A stretch of DNA of 64,000 nt, from assembly GCF_003597395.2 (NCBI RefSeq), contig NC_133770.1:78890345-78954344 (forward strand), read 5' to 3'. The notes under the pieces are model-generated. The model ran no database searches and was not told the DNA's origin. It worked only from the letters and a program-made list of their open reading frames with translations. Position 1 is the stretch's first letter, and each line of letters starts with the position of its first letter. This DNA comes from Chelonoidis abingdonii. Lineage: Eukaryota; Chordata; Testudines; Testudinidae. A program made the position numbers and the translations under genes. Below are positions 44,940 to 57,213 of the stretch, piece by piece.

Positions 44940-46420
44940 CCCCTGCACCTCCTGGAATGTTTGGGGGAAGGGGATTGGGAATAGGGCAATAGGTCTAGCC
45001 TCAAGCTCTTTTTCTTGAAGATCAGCCTGACACCTCAACATGACTGATTGGGCCTTCATAATCCACAGCATCTCATCCTGCCTGGCATGCTCATGCTCCA
45101 GGCATGCTCTCCTGCTATCCACGTCTGTGTCCCGTTTTTCAGACAATGAAATTCTCCAGGCTCTTAGCTCCATATCAGCTGTCCCAGAAGCATTCATTAC
45201 CTCATTGAACATGTCATCACATGTTCTCTTTTTCCATCTTCTAATCTGTGAAAGCTTCTGCACTGGTGAGAAGGCTGTGCTGAAGGCCAAGCTTTCCACT
45301 GCAAAGCACAGGACAACCATTGTCTGTGTATACCCTAGGTCTAGTTCAAAGGTGCTATTTTAAAATCACTCCCCATATTACCCTGAAGTGCAAGCCAGAA
45401 CATAATCAGAATCCCTAGCTATTCAATGAACTGGTTTGCTGTTCCAGCCATGGTGAGTATGGCCCAGCATCATGGGCGATGGGTCTTGTGCTGCAACTTG
45501 TGGGCAATCCACGTCAGAAGCACAGATGGGCAGGTGGACAATGCCCCTTCCCCTAGGCGACATGGTTGGTGCTTGGAGACCAGGAACCAGAATTAAGCCT
45601 TCCAAAATGTGGTCTTCATCCACAGGGGCTCTGGAGGGTGGGGGTTGTGCCCATGAGAGAACACAGAACACCACCCCCCCAAAGCTGCTGGTAGACTTTC
45701 AGATTCTGAGGTCAATGCCAAAACCTAAACCCCTGGCATGTTAGGAAAACTATGGTTGAGGGTCCCGGAAATCACCATGGGTGGGGGATCACATGCTCTA
45801 TTGTTTGCAGTATGAACACTGGTAATGAAAACTTCCACCATCTTCCCTAGGTGATCTTAAGATATCAGTCTCCTGAAGGTAACAGAGCCAGCAAAGGAGC
45901 AGATGCTGCAAGCGTCTGGGTACAGATCTGGTCCTTATGCTGTGTACTGCAATGATGCCAGCAGAGTTAATAGCGGAGTGGCCCTCTCCAGAAATCTGCA
46001 AAGGATTGCAGAGTGCCTCCATAAAAGTTTTCTGGAGTTCACCAGGGAGGATTCCCAGGCCATCTCTGTGCACATAAACACTCTTTTCAGGGGGGCACCC
46101 TCTGCGTAGCTGGAATGGACACTGTGAATCAGATACCCACCAGACCTCACTTTTTTCTTCATATTGAACATAAAATGTAGGAGACTGTAACCCCTATAGT
46201 TTGACTAGAATTGCATACTCACCAAAAGAGCCTTCCCTGGCATCGTGCTTGGCCACAATGCTGTCCTACAACCAGCTGGACTGATCTGGGGTTAAAAATA
46301 GCTCCTGCACAGACGCTTCTCCCCAGAGCCCAATAAGATCCACCACCTCTTGTGTACTCCAAGTTGGAGCGCATTTGGGGCATTGAGTCTCCATGACTAG
46401 CTGGGTTGCCAAGGTCTTCA
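44940..46420 (-). pseudogene. Harbinger Myb/SANT-like partner protein remnant
   Basis: At the minus-strand start, about 46300-46371, the translation reads PTWSTQEVVDLIGLWGEASV. This is a Myb/SANT-type domain (spaced tryptophans W..T...LI.LWG) typical of the second Harbinger gene. Further on, the 44661-45320 frame gives KKRTCDDMFNEVMNASGTAD and later a long Arg/Glu/Gln-rich coiled-coil-like segment (HARQDEMLWIMKAQSVMLRC). The family protein carries the transposase to the nucleus and to terminal DNA. Middle parts near 45420-46170 are broken into several frames. The exact end is unclear. Confidence 0.7.
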
Positions 46421-46771
46421 CACTGATCAAACAGGAAATGGAAATTCAAAAGCTCTTGGGGCTTTAAGAGGGGAGGGGCAGGTTCTTGTGTACCTGGCTG
46501 CTGTGCAGTGGAGTTGAAAACGCTCTCCAGAGTGGTCACAGTGGAGCATTGTGGGACATCTCCTGGAGGCCAGTTCAGTCGACTTACACAACACTGTGTC
46601 TACACTGCCTATCTGTCTCATCAGCCTCAAATTAAGCTGGTGGAGTAATTACGTCAATGTAACAGGTGAGTTACGTGGGTGAAAGAGACCTGGGAGCGTA
46701 GAAACATACATTATTAGGTTGACGTAAGGCAGTGTCCATCGACCTAAGTTTGTAGTGTAGATCAGGCCTTA

Positions 46772-48301
46772 AAGTTTTGGTAGATCTGCCTGGACCACTG
46801 TGGCAGAAGAGGAGATGAAGCAGAAAAACTGGGTGGATTGTGATGCAACAGACAGACTGAAATGATAGGGACAGACCAAGAATAGCCATGAATGAACTTC
46901 CACAATTTTAGCATCTTATGGATCCCAACTTAATATTCCCTGAAGTTCCATTCAGTGTATTAGATCTTAGATCTAAGTTTTCATAACTACTTCTGCAAAA
47001 AGGATTCTTCATGCATTTATTAAAGTTCTTGTGCAATGTTGCTCACGATGGAAAAATGGCTGTATTTTTAAAAGAATGAAATTGACATAAGATTGTGCTG
47101 TACTTGCAGGCATAAGTAAGCGGTAAGTGCATGTGCAAAATTTAAAACCTATTTGAGTTCCTAAATGGTACAATTTGATTGACTAACTTCAGCAGATAAA
47201 GTGCTAAATACTGTATACTGAACTCAAGAGCATTTATTCAGATAAAACTTGTTAGCCTTTTTCTGTGATGATTTGCATACACACAAAATATTGATAATAC
47301 ATTCTAGACAAACATCTCAAGTTGGTTGAAGAGATTGCTGTCCCAACAAAAAAAATCATATTCCAATATCAAACATTTCAGTCTCAAAGGGTAATGCAAA
47401 AACTTCCAAATGCCAAATAGAGACCAGCTCACCACAAAAATTACTTCATGAAAAAGTGATCCTATTAAAATATATGTCCTACCTTAATTAATTTTATTTA
47501 TTTAATCTCCTATGTAAAAATACAGAAGACAAGTTCTGGACATTGGACAAAAGAGTTCATAGTATCTAAACAAGATTTCCTCCCATGGAGTCAGAGTTCC
47601 GAACTTTACAGAATATCACAGCAGTGCACCAAACCAACTATTTTAAAATGCCAGAGAGGCTTTTAAAAATATCTTGTTAAAGCCATAATTCTGCAGAAAA
47701 ATATTATTGTGCAGCACAGTTATGCCATTGGCTTCTATGTTGTTCAAAAGAAGAAAGAACACCAGATGAAGTAGAAACCAAAACTCCAGAAAATTTATAG
47801 CAGCTTTCTGCAGATGTCATGCAAAGAGAAATAAAGCAGAGGACAGGACAATACTAAGCTACACTGTGTACGGCTATCATAACAAACAGAGAGAATCATG
47901 TATGTCATTTGAAAACAGAGAAGATCAATTTAAAGCTGGATCACCTCCCACTAAACAGCACACAGAGGGTACACAGAGGAAGCTGACCTGCCTTTGAAGC
48001 ACCACCTCAGTAATCTACAGAGGGCACTCTGAATTTGCACAACTAGAACGAGAGTAAGCAGTGCAAATTTTTGCAATTTAAAATTCCAGTTGCTTGTACA
48101 AACAGCTTTCCATGGCCTCCTTCCACACATTTTGGATACATGGTATTCTTGTAGCTGCAAAGGCCCCCCTTGAAAATGTACAATGTATGAAAGATTGATG
48201 TTAATTAACGGACACAGTTAAGCAAACGCCCATAGACTCCTCTCATGTCACTCACAGTACTCCACAGAATTCATACTGTTGTCACGTACATACTGTGTGT
48301 G
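46772..48301. other. unique AT-rich DNA, no gene recognised
   Basis: No gene, RNA or delimited repeat is supported. Open frames are short. Confidence 0.4.
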
Positions 48302-48309
48302 TATAATCT

Positions 48310-48608
48310 CAGGAGCAAATTAATCTTTTGTAGGCCCTGGCACCCAGACCATTGCCCTGCCCCCCTCCTCTCCTCTGAGGTTCCTCCCCCACTTGACCTC
48401 TTCCCCCTGAGGCCCCACTCACCACTCACATGGAGAGAGGGGGTGGAGAGGAACAAGTGGTAGGCGTGGCCTGAGGGGAAAGAAGGCGAGCAGGGAGGAG
48501 CCTTGGGGCAGAGCACAGGCAGTGTGAGGGGTGGGGCCACATTCTGGGAACCAGGGCCCCTTCTGCATGTGGGCCCAGTGCCATGGCACCATTGTAAATC
48601 TGGTACTG
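48310..48608. mobile_element. non-autonomous hAT element, 299 bp
   Basis: It starts CAGGAGCAAATTAATC and, from the right, CAGTACCAGATTTACAATGG: the ends share CAG and the AGATTTA/AAATTAA-like words, so the inverted repeat is weak. The flanks tataatct (48302-48309) and tataatgt (48609-48616) match at 7 of 8. The inside is GC-rich with runs of cctctcctctg. The 127-codon minus frame over it (48271-48654) is a by-product of composition. Confidence 0.7.
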
Positions 48609-48616
48609 TATAATGT

Positions 48617-49929
48617 ATATACATATATGCACATTTATGGTGGGTATTAGGCACATATTCTTGTGGGCAATCTTTTCACAATCAGACCTAAATACTAGCT
48701 CTGACTATTTTAAAAGAGTTTAAAAATGTTAAAGAATGCATTACCCTGTTGTCACATGTTTTATAGAAGAAGAAGGTACGAGATGGATTATATAAAAATG
48801 TTAGATTAGTGTTTAGGCATGGAATTGCTGTGGTTAACTTTTATGAGCCTTTTGCCTCATGATTAATGATTTGTGATTGATCCAACACCCACTGAATTCC
48901 ATGAGAGTCTTTCCACTAACTTTAGTAGAAGTTGGATGAAGCTCTAAGAACCCAGCCTTGCTCCCATCACAGTCAATGGGCAAAGCGCCATTGACTTTCT
49001 TTGGACAGAAAAAGGCCTAGAGTGTTATACATATTTCAAGATGAAATTATGTACTTGTGATAACCCACAGGATTTCTTTATAGCCATACATAGAGCACAG
49101 TTGAGCCTAGTTCTGTGCCGTAGCTGGTGGTAATACATTTTTAAAGCTCATGAAATACCAAATCACGGGTGGCAGATGGATTCACAACTACTGTGAGACA
49201 GTGTGAAATATTCATCAGAAAATTAAAAATATTTGAATTGTTCCCTATTCTAAGCTGGTGGATGCTCCATGAAAACATGACATTGGCTCCATCTGTGTGT
49301 CAGCAGAAAGACCAGTCCAGTTTTTCCTGCTGCCTTTCTGGTCTTGAAGCTGGATTTGTTGAGCTTCTCAGCATGATGGAAGTCTTAGTATTTCTTCTGG
49401 CGTTGATTAGCTGAGCCTACTCCCTACGCTTAAAATGTATCTTTTATCGACCCTCTTCTTTTTTTCTCAGACTCAAGGGAGAGAATCAATGTGCACCAAA
49501 AGACACAAATGGAGGAATGAGCCTGCCACTATAAAAGACAGTGGATGGGTATTGGGGATAGAAGACCATCACTCCCTCCTTCTCCCAGAAATCAATCCAC
49601 GGTAAGTTTTTGAAGCAAGGGTCTGTCTCAAACCTGTTGAAAGGACAGTCCCACTTTTCTTGATGAAAAGATACCAGGGTGATGGGCCTGGTATATGAAC
49701 CAGAACAGAAGAGAACACTGAAATCTTCTAAGTAGGTAGGGTAAAATAGGACTTACAGTGTACGTAGAGCTTGTAGTCGCATTCTGCACTGGGATGTGTG
49801 TCATCCCTGGTTTGTTCACATTGTTCTCACTCCTTTACATAACCCAGTACCTCATCTAACCACTATCCTACACTCCTTGCATCCCCTTCTCTGCCAAAAA
49901 TGGTTTGTGTATGTTTGTAAAATATATGT
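48617..49929. other. unique DNA, no gene recognised
   Basis: Around 48860-49010 the words ccaacacccactgaattcc and cagtcaatgggcaaagcgcc are traces of a palindromic reptile repeat. A ccacggtaagttttt at about 49598 resembles a donor site, but no acceptor or exon can be paired with it. Confidence 0.4.
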
Positions 49930-49932
49930 GTG

Positions 49933-50745
49933 TGTGATAGGGTGTACTCTCCCCACACTGGACGGGGAAGGGTCAACCCTGCACTGTGAACAGAGGAAGC
50001 CATGCCCCCTTGTCCTGCTGGGCATGCTCCAACTGGAGCACCAATATAAAATGGAGCAGCGCAGTCAGAGCTGGCCACTGAGCAGGGAGGACGCATGTTG
50101 CTGGCTCCAGCCTGGGAGCTGATGAAGCCCCGGATTACGAAGGCCAGACCCACCGAAACTCAGGCTGACCCGGCTACATGAGCATGCCCAAGGGAGAGCA
50201 GAGCCACAGATAGCTGTACAGACTGAGGAACCCAGAGACGCCCAGACTGCCGCATCAAGAGACAGGGTAGGAAGTAGCCCAAGGGAGACTATACATTGAT
50301 CCTGTTATAGTTCTGAGTGATAAGTCAATGTGTTTTGGTAGGATCCCCAGTGACTCAATCATTAGTACACTCACCACTTAAAGGGCCTTGGCCTGGAACC
50401 CCAGTGGAGTAGGGAGGACCTGGGCCCCCCATTCCAGCCCCCCCCCATGTGATAGCCCATCCCCTCTGCAGACGTTAAACTGCACCTATATTGACTCTGG
50501 CCATTAGGACACACAGTCCTGAGGGAGAGGGCATCAATATTGACTCCAGCCGCTAGGCCACAAAACCCTGTGAGAGAAGGCAACAATATTGAGTCTGGCC
50601 ATTATGCCGCACAGCCCTGCAAGGGAGGGCAGCCAGATTGATTCAAACCACTAGGCTGGACTGCTCTGAGGGCAACGGTGGGCAGGTGGACTTAGCTGCA
50701 GGGCTATAACACCATTGCCCTGTCCCAAGAGGGTGACAGGGTGTA
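49933..50745 (+). mobile_element. LTR-like element with four ~50-bp tandem units
   Basis: It begins tgtgatagggtgtactctcc and ends near caagagggtgaca, giving TG...CA. A very similar phrase (gggtgacagggtgtact) straddles the right end. There is no coding sequence. A C-run at 50443-50450 is present. A target duplication was not established, so the ends and the LTR class are inferred from structure only. Confidence 0.5.
50485..50683 (+). repeat. four tandem units of ~49-50 bp
   Basis: Units start at about 50485, 50535, 50584 and 50634. Each begins with an (caatattga / cagattga)-type word and then ctctggccattaggac-like and cacacagtcctgagggag-like words. Divergence increases to the last unit. They lie inside the LTR-like element. 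Confidence 0.8.
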
Positions 50746-52639
50746 CTTGCCCTGCAATAGTGAGTATTTTGTAAATAATGCTTTTTTCTCACCTTGCTTC
50801 TCCAACCCTCTCCCCTCCACTCAAAGGACAAATTGTACAGATGGACACCATCCTACTTCTGTTTCTGCACAAAATGTTCTGAGAACAAAAATGTCACATG
50901 AAAGTAACCTTACATGATTTTTTTCCCCTGAATCCATGTAAAAAGTATCTATTGTCCTGCAGAGCTGCTTGTTTGGGGGCATGAAATCTCATGCGATAGA
51001 GTGGAGACCGTGTGTGTGTGTGTGCGTGCGTGCGTGCACAAAGTATCATGGGGGAAAAAGGTATCCTTCCCTCCCCTCACACAGCTCCATCTGAACCATT
51101 ATCATGTATGTATGCCTGTCTAGAGTCCAACCACTGTGTTCTGCTACAAACTGCTATGTCTGTGTGTTAGACTGACATGCTTTGAGCAGCTCTGAAAATT
51201 ATAAACAGGAGTTTGAGCACATTCTGTGCCTCATCCCTATGGCCCAATTCCTGTCATCCATCAAGTATGTTTGAAAATAATACGTGTTTTTTGGTACTGC
51301 AAAGTCAACAGTGCTGGAAAGTTGGCAGGTAGGCTTGTTTAAATAACGTTCCCAAGTAGTCTGTTGGCAGGTGTTTCCAGAAGACTTTTAGCACAATTCT
51401 TTGGAAAGGATATGTGCCAATGTACATAGCAACAGGAAAAAAGTGTTTTCCTTTACCATAGTTGGGACACTGCAGTGTTTTAGATGCTAAACTGTATATT
51501 CATTTCAGGGGCTTATTTTGTCTTAGAGTCTGTCACCCTACAATGGTAAAATACAACATCTTCCTGCCTATCTACCACTGGTGAGTTTCAGAATATGAGT
51601 AGGTTATCTTCTTGACAATGAGCCAGCAACATGTTCAAGTTCATATGTTGTCATCTGTGAGATTTAATTCTTTCAAGAGTAGTTCTCCCTTACCTGGATT
51701 GTAAAGTTTTCTGAACTTCACGATTAAATGCTGTTTTTATATCTGGCCCAAACATAAAAAAGATAGGGAGAGGTGGGCTGGGAGGCCCTAATTTCCTGGC
51801 TTTGATTTCTGTTATTGTTGAACCCAGCTTGCCTTAATTGAAACCTGTCCTGTAGATTTAAAAAAAACAAATGACCGGTTTTATAATCCTTCTGGCATTT
51901 CTGTCCACTTCTTTTCATTGCTGGATATGTGTTCTAGCCCTAAGATTCTCTCTGCATTATCAGGTACTGTTGGATGCATTCAGGCTCGCTCTCTGACCCC
52001 TAAATAGAAACGGTAACTGGAACAATAAACAAAGTTCAAAGGCTGAGGAAAACCGTAACTGAAGGATATGCTATTTTAGTATTTAAAAATTAAATGTTTT
52101 ACTGTAATGTAGGCTATTTTGAGACCATAGGAGCAGCATATCTGCTTGTTAAACAAGCACTTAATAGTTTAATATCAGGGCCTCAAGTAATCTGTAATTC
52201 TACAGGCATGGAATTTGCCACAGAATATGCCCCTTTGCCACAGAACTGTGCTCCAGAATTTAAGCTTTCATTTAAAAATAATGTTTCTAAGCCATGGGTA
52301 TGAAGAAAAACACTGGAATCAAGTGTAGACCAGTGCAGTTTTATTTACTGAGCTTGCAGACAGGCTGAAATAATAGCTGTAAGAGGAGTGAACTGCTCCA
52401 TACCCCTCAGTGAAATCCTCATCATCTTCTCCTTAGCCCATCAACTGGGGTCAGGTTGTTGTGCAAGCATCTGCTATCTTTGTCTGTCCAAGACAGCACT
52501 AACACCCACCTGCTTCTAATCTTTTTTGATGAAATCCAACTCGGAATCTCAGATGACTGTTGAAATAGTTCATGGTGTTGACATTTAATTTTAACAGAAA
52601 TCAAGTTACTGTGTGTGTTGCACAATCCCAGACTATGTT
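50746..52639. other. unique DNA with (GT)n/(GCGT)n run, no gene recognised
   Basis: A tgtgtgtgtgtg then cgtgcgtgcgtgc run is at 51011-51038. Around 52200-52300, ttaagctttcatttaaaa and neighbours resemble a dispersed reptile repeat but cannot be delimited. No gene is supported. Confidence 0.4.
51011..51038. repeat. (GT)n(GTGC)n microsatellite
   Basis: About seven GT dinucleotides followed by three cgtg units. Confidence 0.9.
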
Positions 52640-52647
52640 CCTCACCA

Positions 52648-52905
52648 TGTTAGGTCCAGTCTACATTAGGAAGTTTTACCAGCATAATTATGTTAGTTCG
52701 GAACATGAAAAAAATCACATCCCCAACTGGCTGTGCTGTGCTGTGCTGAAAAAAACCTTATTGTAGACACAGTTATATTGGCAAAAACTCCCTTGTGGTA
52801 TAGCCTGTTCTTTTCTGGGGACTGGTTTAAGCTGTATTGGGTGTGTCCACCAAGGGGTTTGCTGATATAGCTCTACTTGTACATCTCTACAGGTAAACCT
52901 TTTCA
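52648..52905. repeat. Harbinger-like MITE, degraded
   Basis: The words agtctacattaggaag on the left and ttattgtagacacagttata in the middle, with repeated agcataattatgtta- and gttatattggcaaaa-type words, form a partly palindromic element. The tctaca/tgtaga terminal words resemble the other Harbinger-type ends in the window. Ends are approximate. Confidence 0.45.
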
Positions 52906-53467
52906 ACCATTGCCTTTTCAAGGCTTTCAGTTGCCAAAAGCCCCACATGCTCCTTAGCCTGCTTCCAAAACTTTCAGCTTTCCCACTGGCAACTTGACCA
53001 CTTCTGTGTTGCATAGCCAGTACAAAAACCTGAAAATATGGTCTAGCATAAAATAGAGTTTAATATCATCGTATGATTGTACGAATCCTTTTCATATTTC
53101 ATTCAGTGAAAACCTGCCTTTTTTCATTGAAATTAGCTGCCACATAATTTCCAGTCTGCAGCACTGGGATGTCACCGAATCCAGGTGGCATGGCTGCATA
53201 GGATACAAGGCCATGAAAATCACCCTTTGCCCTATATCCTGCCTGTGTAACTGACATCTAATGCATTGTGCTTGCTTGCCATCCTGAGGGGAACATCTGA
53301 TTAGCAAAGGAACAGGACCTCTTCAGTGCATGGACATCCCTGAGAAACTCTGCTGGAGACACTGTGGCTGATTTTCAGAACTAATTTCAAATTATTTTGG
53401 TCATTTTATACATGGCTATTTCACTTCATCTTCTGTGCAGATTTTGCTTGGCCGGAAGGGATGGGGC

Positions 53468-53640
53468 ATTAGTTATTTATTTGTCTTACCATAGCATCTA
53501 GGAGCCCCACTCTTGAAAAAGGACCCCATTATGTTAGGCACTGTACAGAAATGCAGGGGAGAGAGGTTGGGGGGGAATATGGTCCTTGCCCCAAAAAACT
53601 TACAATCTAAGTATAAGACAAAAGATAACAGACATGTACA
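53468..53640 (+). repeat. ancient amniote repeat, second copy
   Basis: The phrase accccattatgttaggcact then gtacagaaatg, followed by cttacaatctaagtat, matches the family seen at 33445-33620. This copy is longer. Class uncertain. Confidence 0.55.
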
Positions 53641-53729
53641 GAAAGAGGGGGCATGCAATAATCAGATGGTATTGGTCAGCATGATAGGCAGTGATCTCAG
53701 CCAGAGGTGACGTGTTGGTTGGGGCATGC

Positions 53730-54200
53730 AGGGTGAAGTGTCCCATCCCCCTCAACCCCCACCCCCCCGCAGCTGCCCCAGTGGGGAGCAGAAGGGGCGG
53801 GGCTAGAGCATCTTCCGGCTGCACTAGGACGCTGCTCGGTGCAACGCAGCAGCTGCCTGGGAGAGCACCTGGCTGCGGTGGCGGCGGGCTGCCTCCTGTC
53901 CAGGCTCAGCTTCTGGGGACAGTGGCTGAGCGAGCCGGAGCCCCACCCCCGACGTGCTTAGAGTTGGCCCCTGCCCTGGAAGCTGAGACTGGGCAGGGAG
54001 CAGGTTGCCATTGCCACTCCTCTCCAGCTAGGCTGTCTCCCAGGCAGCTGACTATGCTGCACGAAGCAGCAACCTCCCTACCCAGGCCTGGCTGCCAGGG
54101 AGAGCAGCCAAACATGCTGCGAGGGAGTCAACACAGCAGGAGGACAGAACGCCCCCAGCACCACATAGTTAATGGGCAGAGGGGAGAATGCAGGGGGTTG
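53730..54200. other. GC-rich block, probably repeat
   Basis: The composition rises sharply, with CpG dinucleotides. A 189-codon plus frame (53691-54260) is a consequence of low stop density. The start region near agaggtgacgtgttgg resembles a terminal part of hAT-type repeats, but no inverted end or target duplication was found. A gene promoter or CpG island is possible but no first exon is visible. Confidence 0.4.
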
Positions 54201-54467
54201 GGGCAAGGCAGGGAGGAGATGTGGGGAGTCGTCTTTGATCTCAGCACACCTGTATCCTAACTCTTGTCAAGCTTTTTGGAGGCATTGTGGTAAAGGAAGG
54301 TACAGAGGGAGCTTTGTGAATGTTCTTGGGGAGCTCTCCCAGCCACGTAGGATTCTTCATAGTTGGGGCATTTGGCCCATTTGATGATATTTATTCATTT
54401 ATTTATTTATTACATTTCTGGCCACTACCCTGCTTATAGATGTGTTCTTAATACATAGAGTTTAACT

Positions 54468-54628
54468 GAATCATTATTATCCCCACTTTAAAGATGGGGA
54501 AATGAGGCACAAAGAGATTAAGGGACATGCCCAAGGTCACATAGGAAATCAGTGGCAGAGTTAGGAGTAGAAATCAGGTCTCTTAAATCCCAGGCCAGTG
54601 CTTTAACTACCAGAACAACCTTCTCATC
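54468..54628 (-). mobile_element. MIR-type SINE, minus strand
   Basis: Landmarks on the plus strand are tatccccactttaaagatgg, ggaaatgaggcacaaagaga, ccaaggtcacatagg, gtggcagagttaggagtaga and ccagtgctttaactacc: the complement of a MIR core and head. One of the best-preserved MIRs in the window. Confidence 0.85.
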
Positions 54629-54639
54629 TAACTTTCATG

Positions 54640-55990
54640 CCTGTAAGAGTCAATCGTTCCAATACTCACAGAAGATGAAATTCGCCATTGTGCTGGCTTT
54701 TTGCACAGGGATGAAACTCACCCAGTACTGGCTTTACTAGTAACTTTCAATAGGAAAAGACCAATAAGCAAGTAAAAAGTGGAAACAAATTCATGTAAAC
54801 CTGTGAATATCTATGGAAATGTTTGTAAATTTGCCCTGCTGGACAATTTAGATCAATAATAGGGTGAAAAATACTAGAACTGTTGATTTGTTAAAAGCTT
54901 CATTCATAAGCATTCTCCTACTGTGACCCGTTTCTAGGAGTTGTGTATGTTCTACAGTACTATGCATGAAAAGCCCTCCCCCTTCCGTATTTTATTTTAA
55001 ATATCCAAATGACTGTAAAAGATACCTCGAAACTGGTTATTTGTCTTGCCTCAGAACAGGTTCATTCCCACTCTCACACTTTTGCTTTCCAAATCAGCCC
55101 CACAGCACTACTTCATTCCTGAACTAGACGATTCTTTCTCATTCTTCGTGTTGATGAAATCTTTGTCTTGTAGTTAATGGATTAAGACCACCACCAACAC
55201 TCATTACCCATAGACCCAGCTCCCTCCATTCAAGTCATTGTGAGTTTTGCCACTGACTTTTTAGTGTGAGCAGAATTGATCCCATATAGACTACTGATCT
55301 GCCATCAGATGGTGGTGACACTTCACTACCAGCACAGGCCAGATTTAGGCTGATGAATGGGTGTTGAAAAGCTCAGAACTACTTTATCAGTCCCCTTAGC
55401 CATCTGGTCCTCCAGAGAAACATCCCCCACACCTCCTCCTCCAATCCTGAGGACTGGTCAGGCTGGGGCAGAGTTTCCATTCCCAAGACTGAGTGGCTTT
55501 TGCTTCCCTGTGAATTTGGGCCAGACACACAATCTCCCCTTTCATTCTAGAGTTGTATGCAATCTGCTTCTACTGGGAGAAGTGGGGGGTGAAGCTGATT
55601 CTTCCTGCTAGTAAGTGGCGGTGATTGTTTCTTTGTACTTTTTTCATGCAAATTAAAAAAGCAACAGTCAATTTAAGAAACTTCATGTAGTTGCTTCATC
55701 TTGGTTGCATGTAGGAAGTAGAGCTTTGGAGGGCGCTGAGAATCTTTTGAGAGAAGGAATTTCTTGGGGTTTTGAATTCTTCATGGGACACCGATGTTTT
55801 CTCACAGATACTTTTTTTAAAGAAGTATTCCTGGAAAGAGTTTCTCCCCGTAAACATCTGGATCTTTAAGAAACTCTGCCTGCTGGAGGCAAGGGTCTCG
55901 CCAAAAACTTTCTGTAAATATGGTTAAAAAATGTTTGTTCTGAAGAATGTGACAGGTAAAATGGGCATGAATACATTGAGCAATAGGGTG
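54640..55990. other. unique DNA, no gene recognised
   Basis: No gene, RNA gene or delimited repeat is supported. Confidence 0.4.
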
Positions 55991-55992
55991 TA

Positions 55993-56680
55993 TTGCCAAG
56001 CGATGCACCCCACACCAGCCCTGATGGGGTTAATGAAGGTCTGAGTGGCCGATTAGGTTACCTGGTGTCACTCAGGAATGGGAAGGCCAAAGTTAATTAA
56101 GAGTGAAGACCAGCTGGGGCAGCATTATAAAGCCAGGAGGCTGAAAGCAGAAGGAGGCTTCAAGCACCCCCTGGGATGAGGGAGGTCATTGGGGACAAGG
56201 AGGAAGTCCAGGGGAAGAAGAATCCCTGAGATCCTGCCCTGGAGTAAGGAGTCTAACAAGAGGCTTGGAGGGGATAAAGTAGCCTCAGGGAGTAGAGTGG
56301 GCTCCTGCAATAAACCCAGAAACAGGCAAGGGAAGAGAAAGAGGCTATGTAGGAAGGAATCCAGGAAATAGCAACGGAAATGAGGACTGAACAGACCTGG
56401 ATTGCTGGTTATAGAATCCCTGGGCTGGAACCTGGTATAGCTGGTGGGCCCAGGTTTCCCTACCAGCCACTTGTATAATGGCACAGCGCCCTGAGCTGGG
56501 GCTGCAGCTGAACACTATCCAGAGAAGGCATCTGGACTGTGAACTAAAGGGGGCCTTCACCAGAGGGCAAGTTACCAGAAGAGAGACTATTGTAGAGAGC
56601 AGACGGGGCACCGGATGCTCTAAGGGCTAGTTTCCCAGAGGCACACTAGCAGTCAGGTGAGAACCATGTTACATGGCCCT
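55993..56680 (+). mobile_element. LTR-like repeat, class unsure
   Basis: Words such as gatggggttaatgaagg, gcagcattataaagccagg (a TATA-like ataaag followed by a purine-rich leader), cctgggctggaacctgg and ggtgggcccaggtttcc occur in the order expected of an LTR promoter region and leader. They parallel the layout of the LTRs at 8324 and 16149 without being the same family. No coding or target duplication. Both ends are approximate. Confidence 0.45.
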
Positions 56681-57213
56681 TGTGGTTGTCTGTGTACAGT
56701 CAGCTTGAGAAATTTGTGAGTATTTGTGAACAGCAGCAGTATTGCTAAGTCACCAGTGAGAATGCAGTGTTAATGATCCTTTCAACTAAAAAGGAATTGT
56801 TAAATCTTCTCATCTATTAGGAGTTTTATGAAAAAATGCACTACAGTGCACTAGCATCCTTCAGAAAAAAAAAAAGATTACAAAAAGCTCTTGAGAGAAG
56901 AATGTGTCGGTCCTAGTTAAGTTCCCTTCTGTGCTGGACTCAACCTTTAGGTCCCCTCTGTTTTTAAGCCTATTGAGTCTAAGTAGCATCCAGGACTGTC
57001 TCCAAGTCCAGCCTCTGTCACGCTCCTGGGGTAGAGACTTCCCCATCTACTACCTTGTTCCTTGGATGTGGGACCTTAGGGTCCACTTGCCCAAGCTCCT
57101 AAGACCAGTGCTCACTCTGCAAGTCTTCCCAATATCCTAAGCACATCTTCCCTACAGGGCCACCCTAGTCAATATTCTGGATTGCTGCTTCACCCTTTAG
57201 GGACCTCCTAAAG

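Larger units (their letters stand above)
42561..46768. mobile_element. decayed two-gene PIF/Harbinger transposon, ~4.2 kb
   Basis: The left end tgggtatgtcactacaaag and right end (read from the other strand) tgatctacactacaaac are imperfect inverted repeats. Inside are a PIF/Harbinger transposase on the plus strand (43640-44477) and a Myb/SANT-like protein gene on the minus strand (44940-46420), converging on each other. This two-gene plan is the hallmark of Harbinger transposons in vertebrates. A hAT element has inserted into the left part (42885-43297). Both genes are broken. End positions are approximate and no 3-bp target duplication could be fixed. Confidence 0.8.

Noticed and set aside
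48271..48654. 127-codon minus-strand frame
   Set aside because: Covers the hAT at 48310-48608 and both its target-site copies.
49598..49606. Donor-like site ccacggtaagt
   Set aside because: No matching acceptor or open exon upstream; isolated donor-like words are frequent.
53691..54260. 189-codon plus-strand frame
   Set aside because: Low stop density follows from GC-rich composition; no domain recognised.
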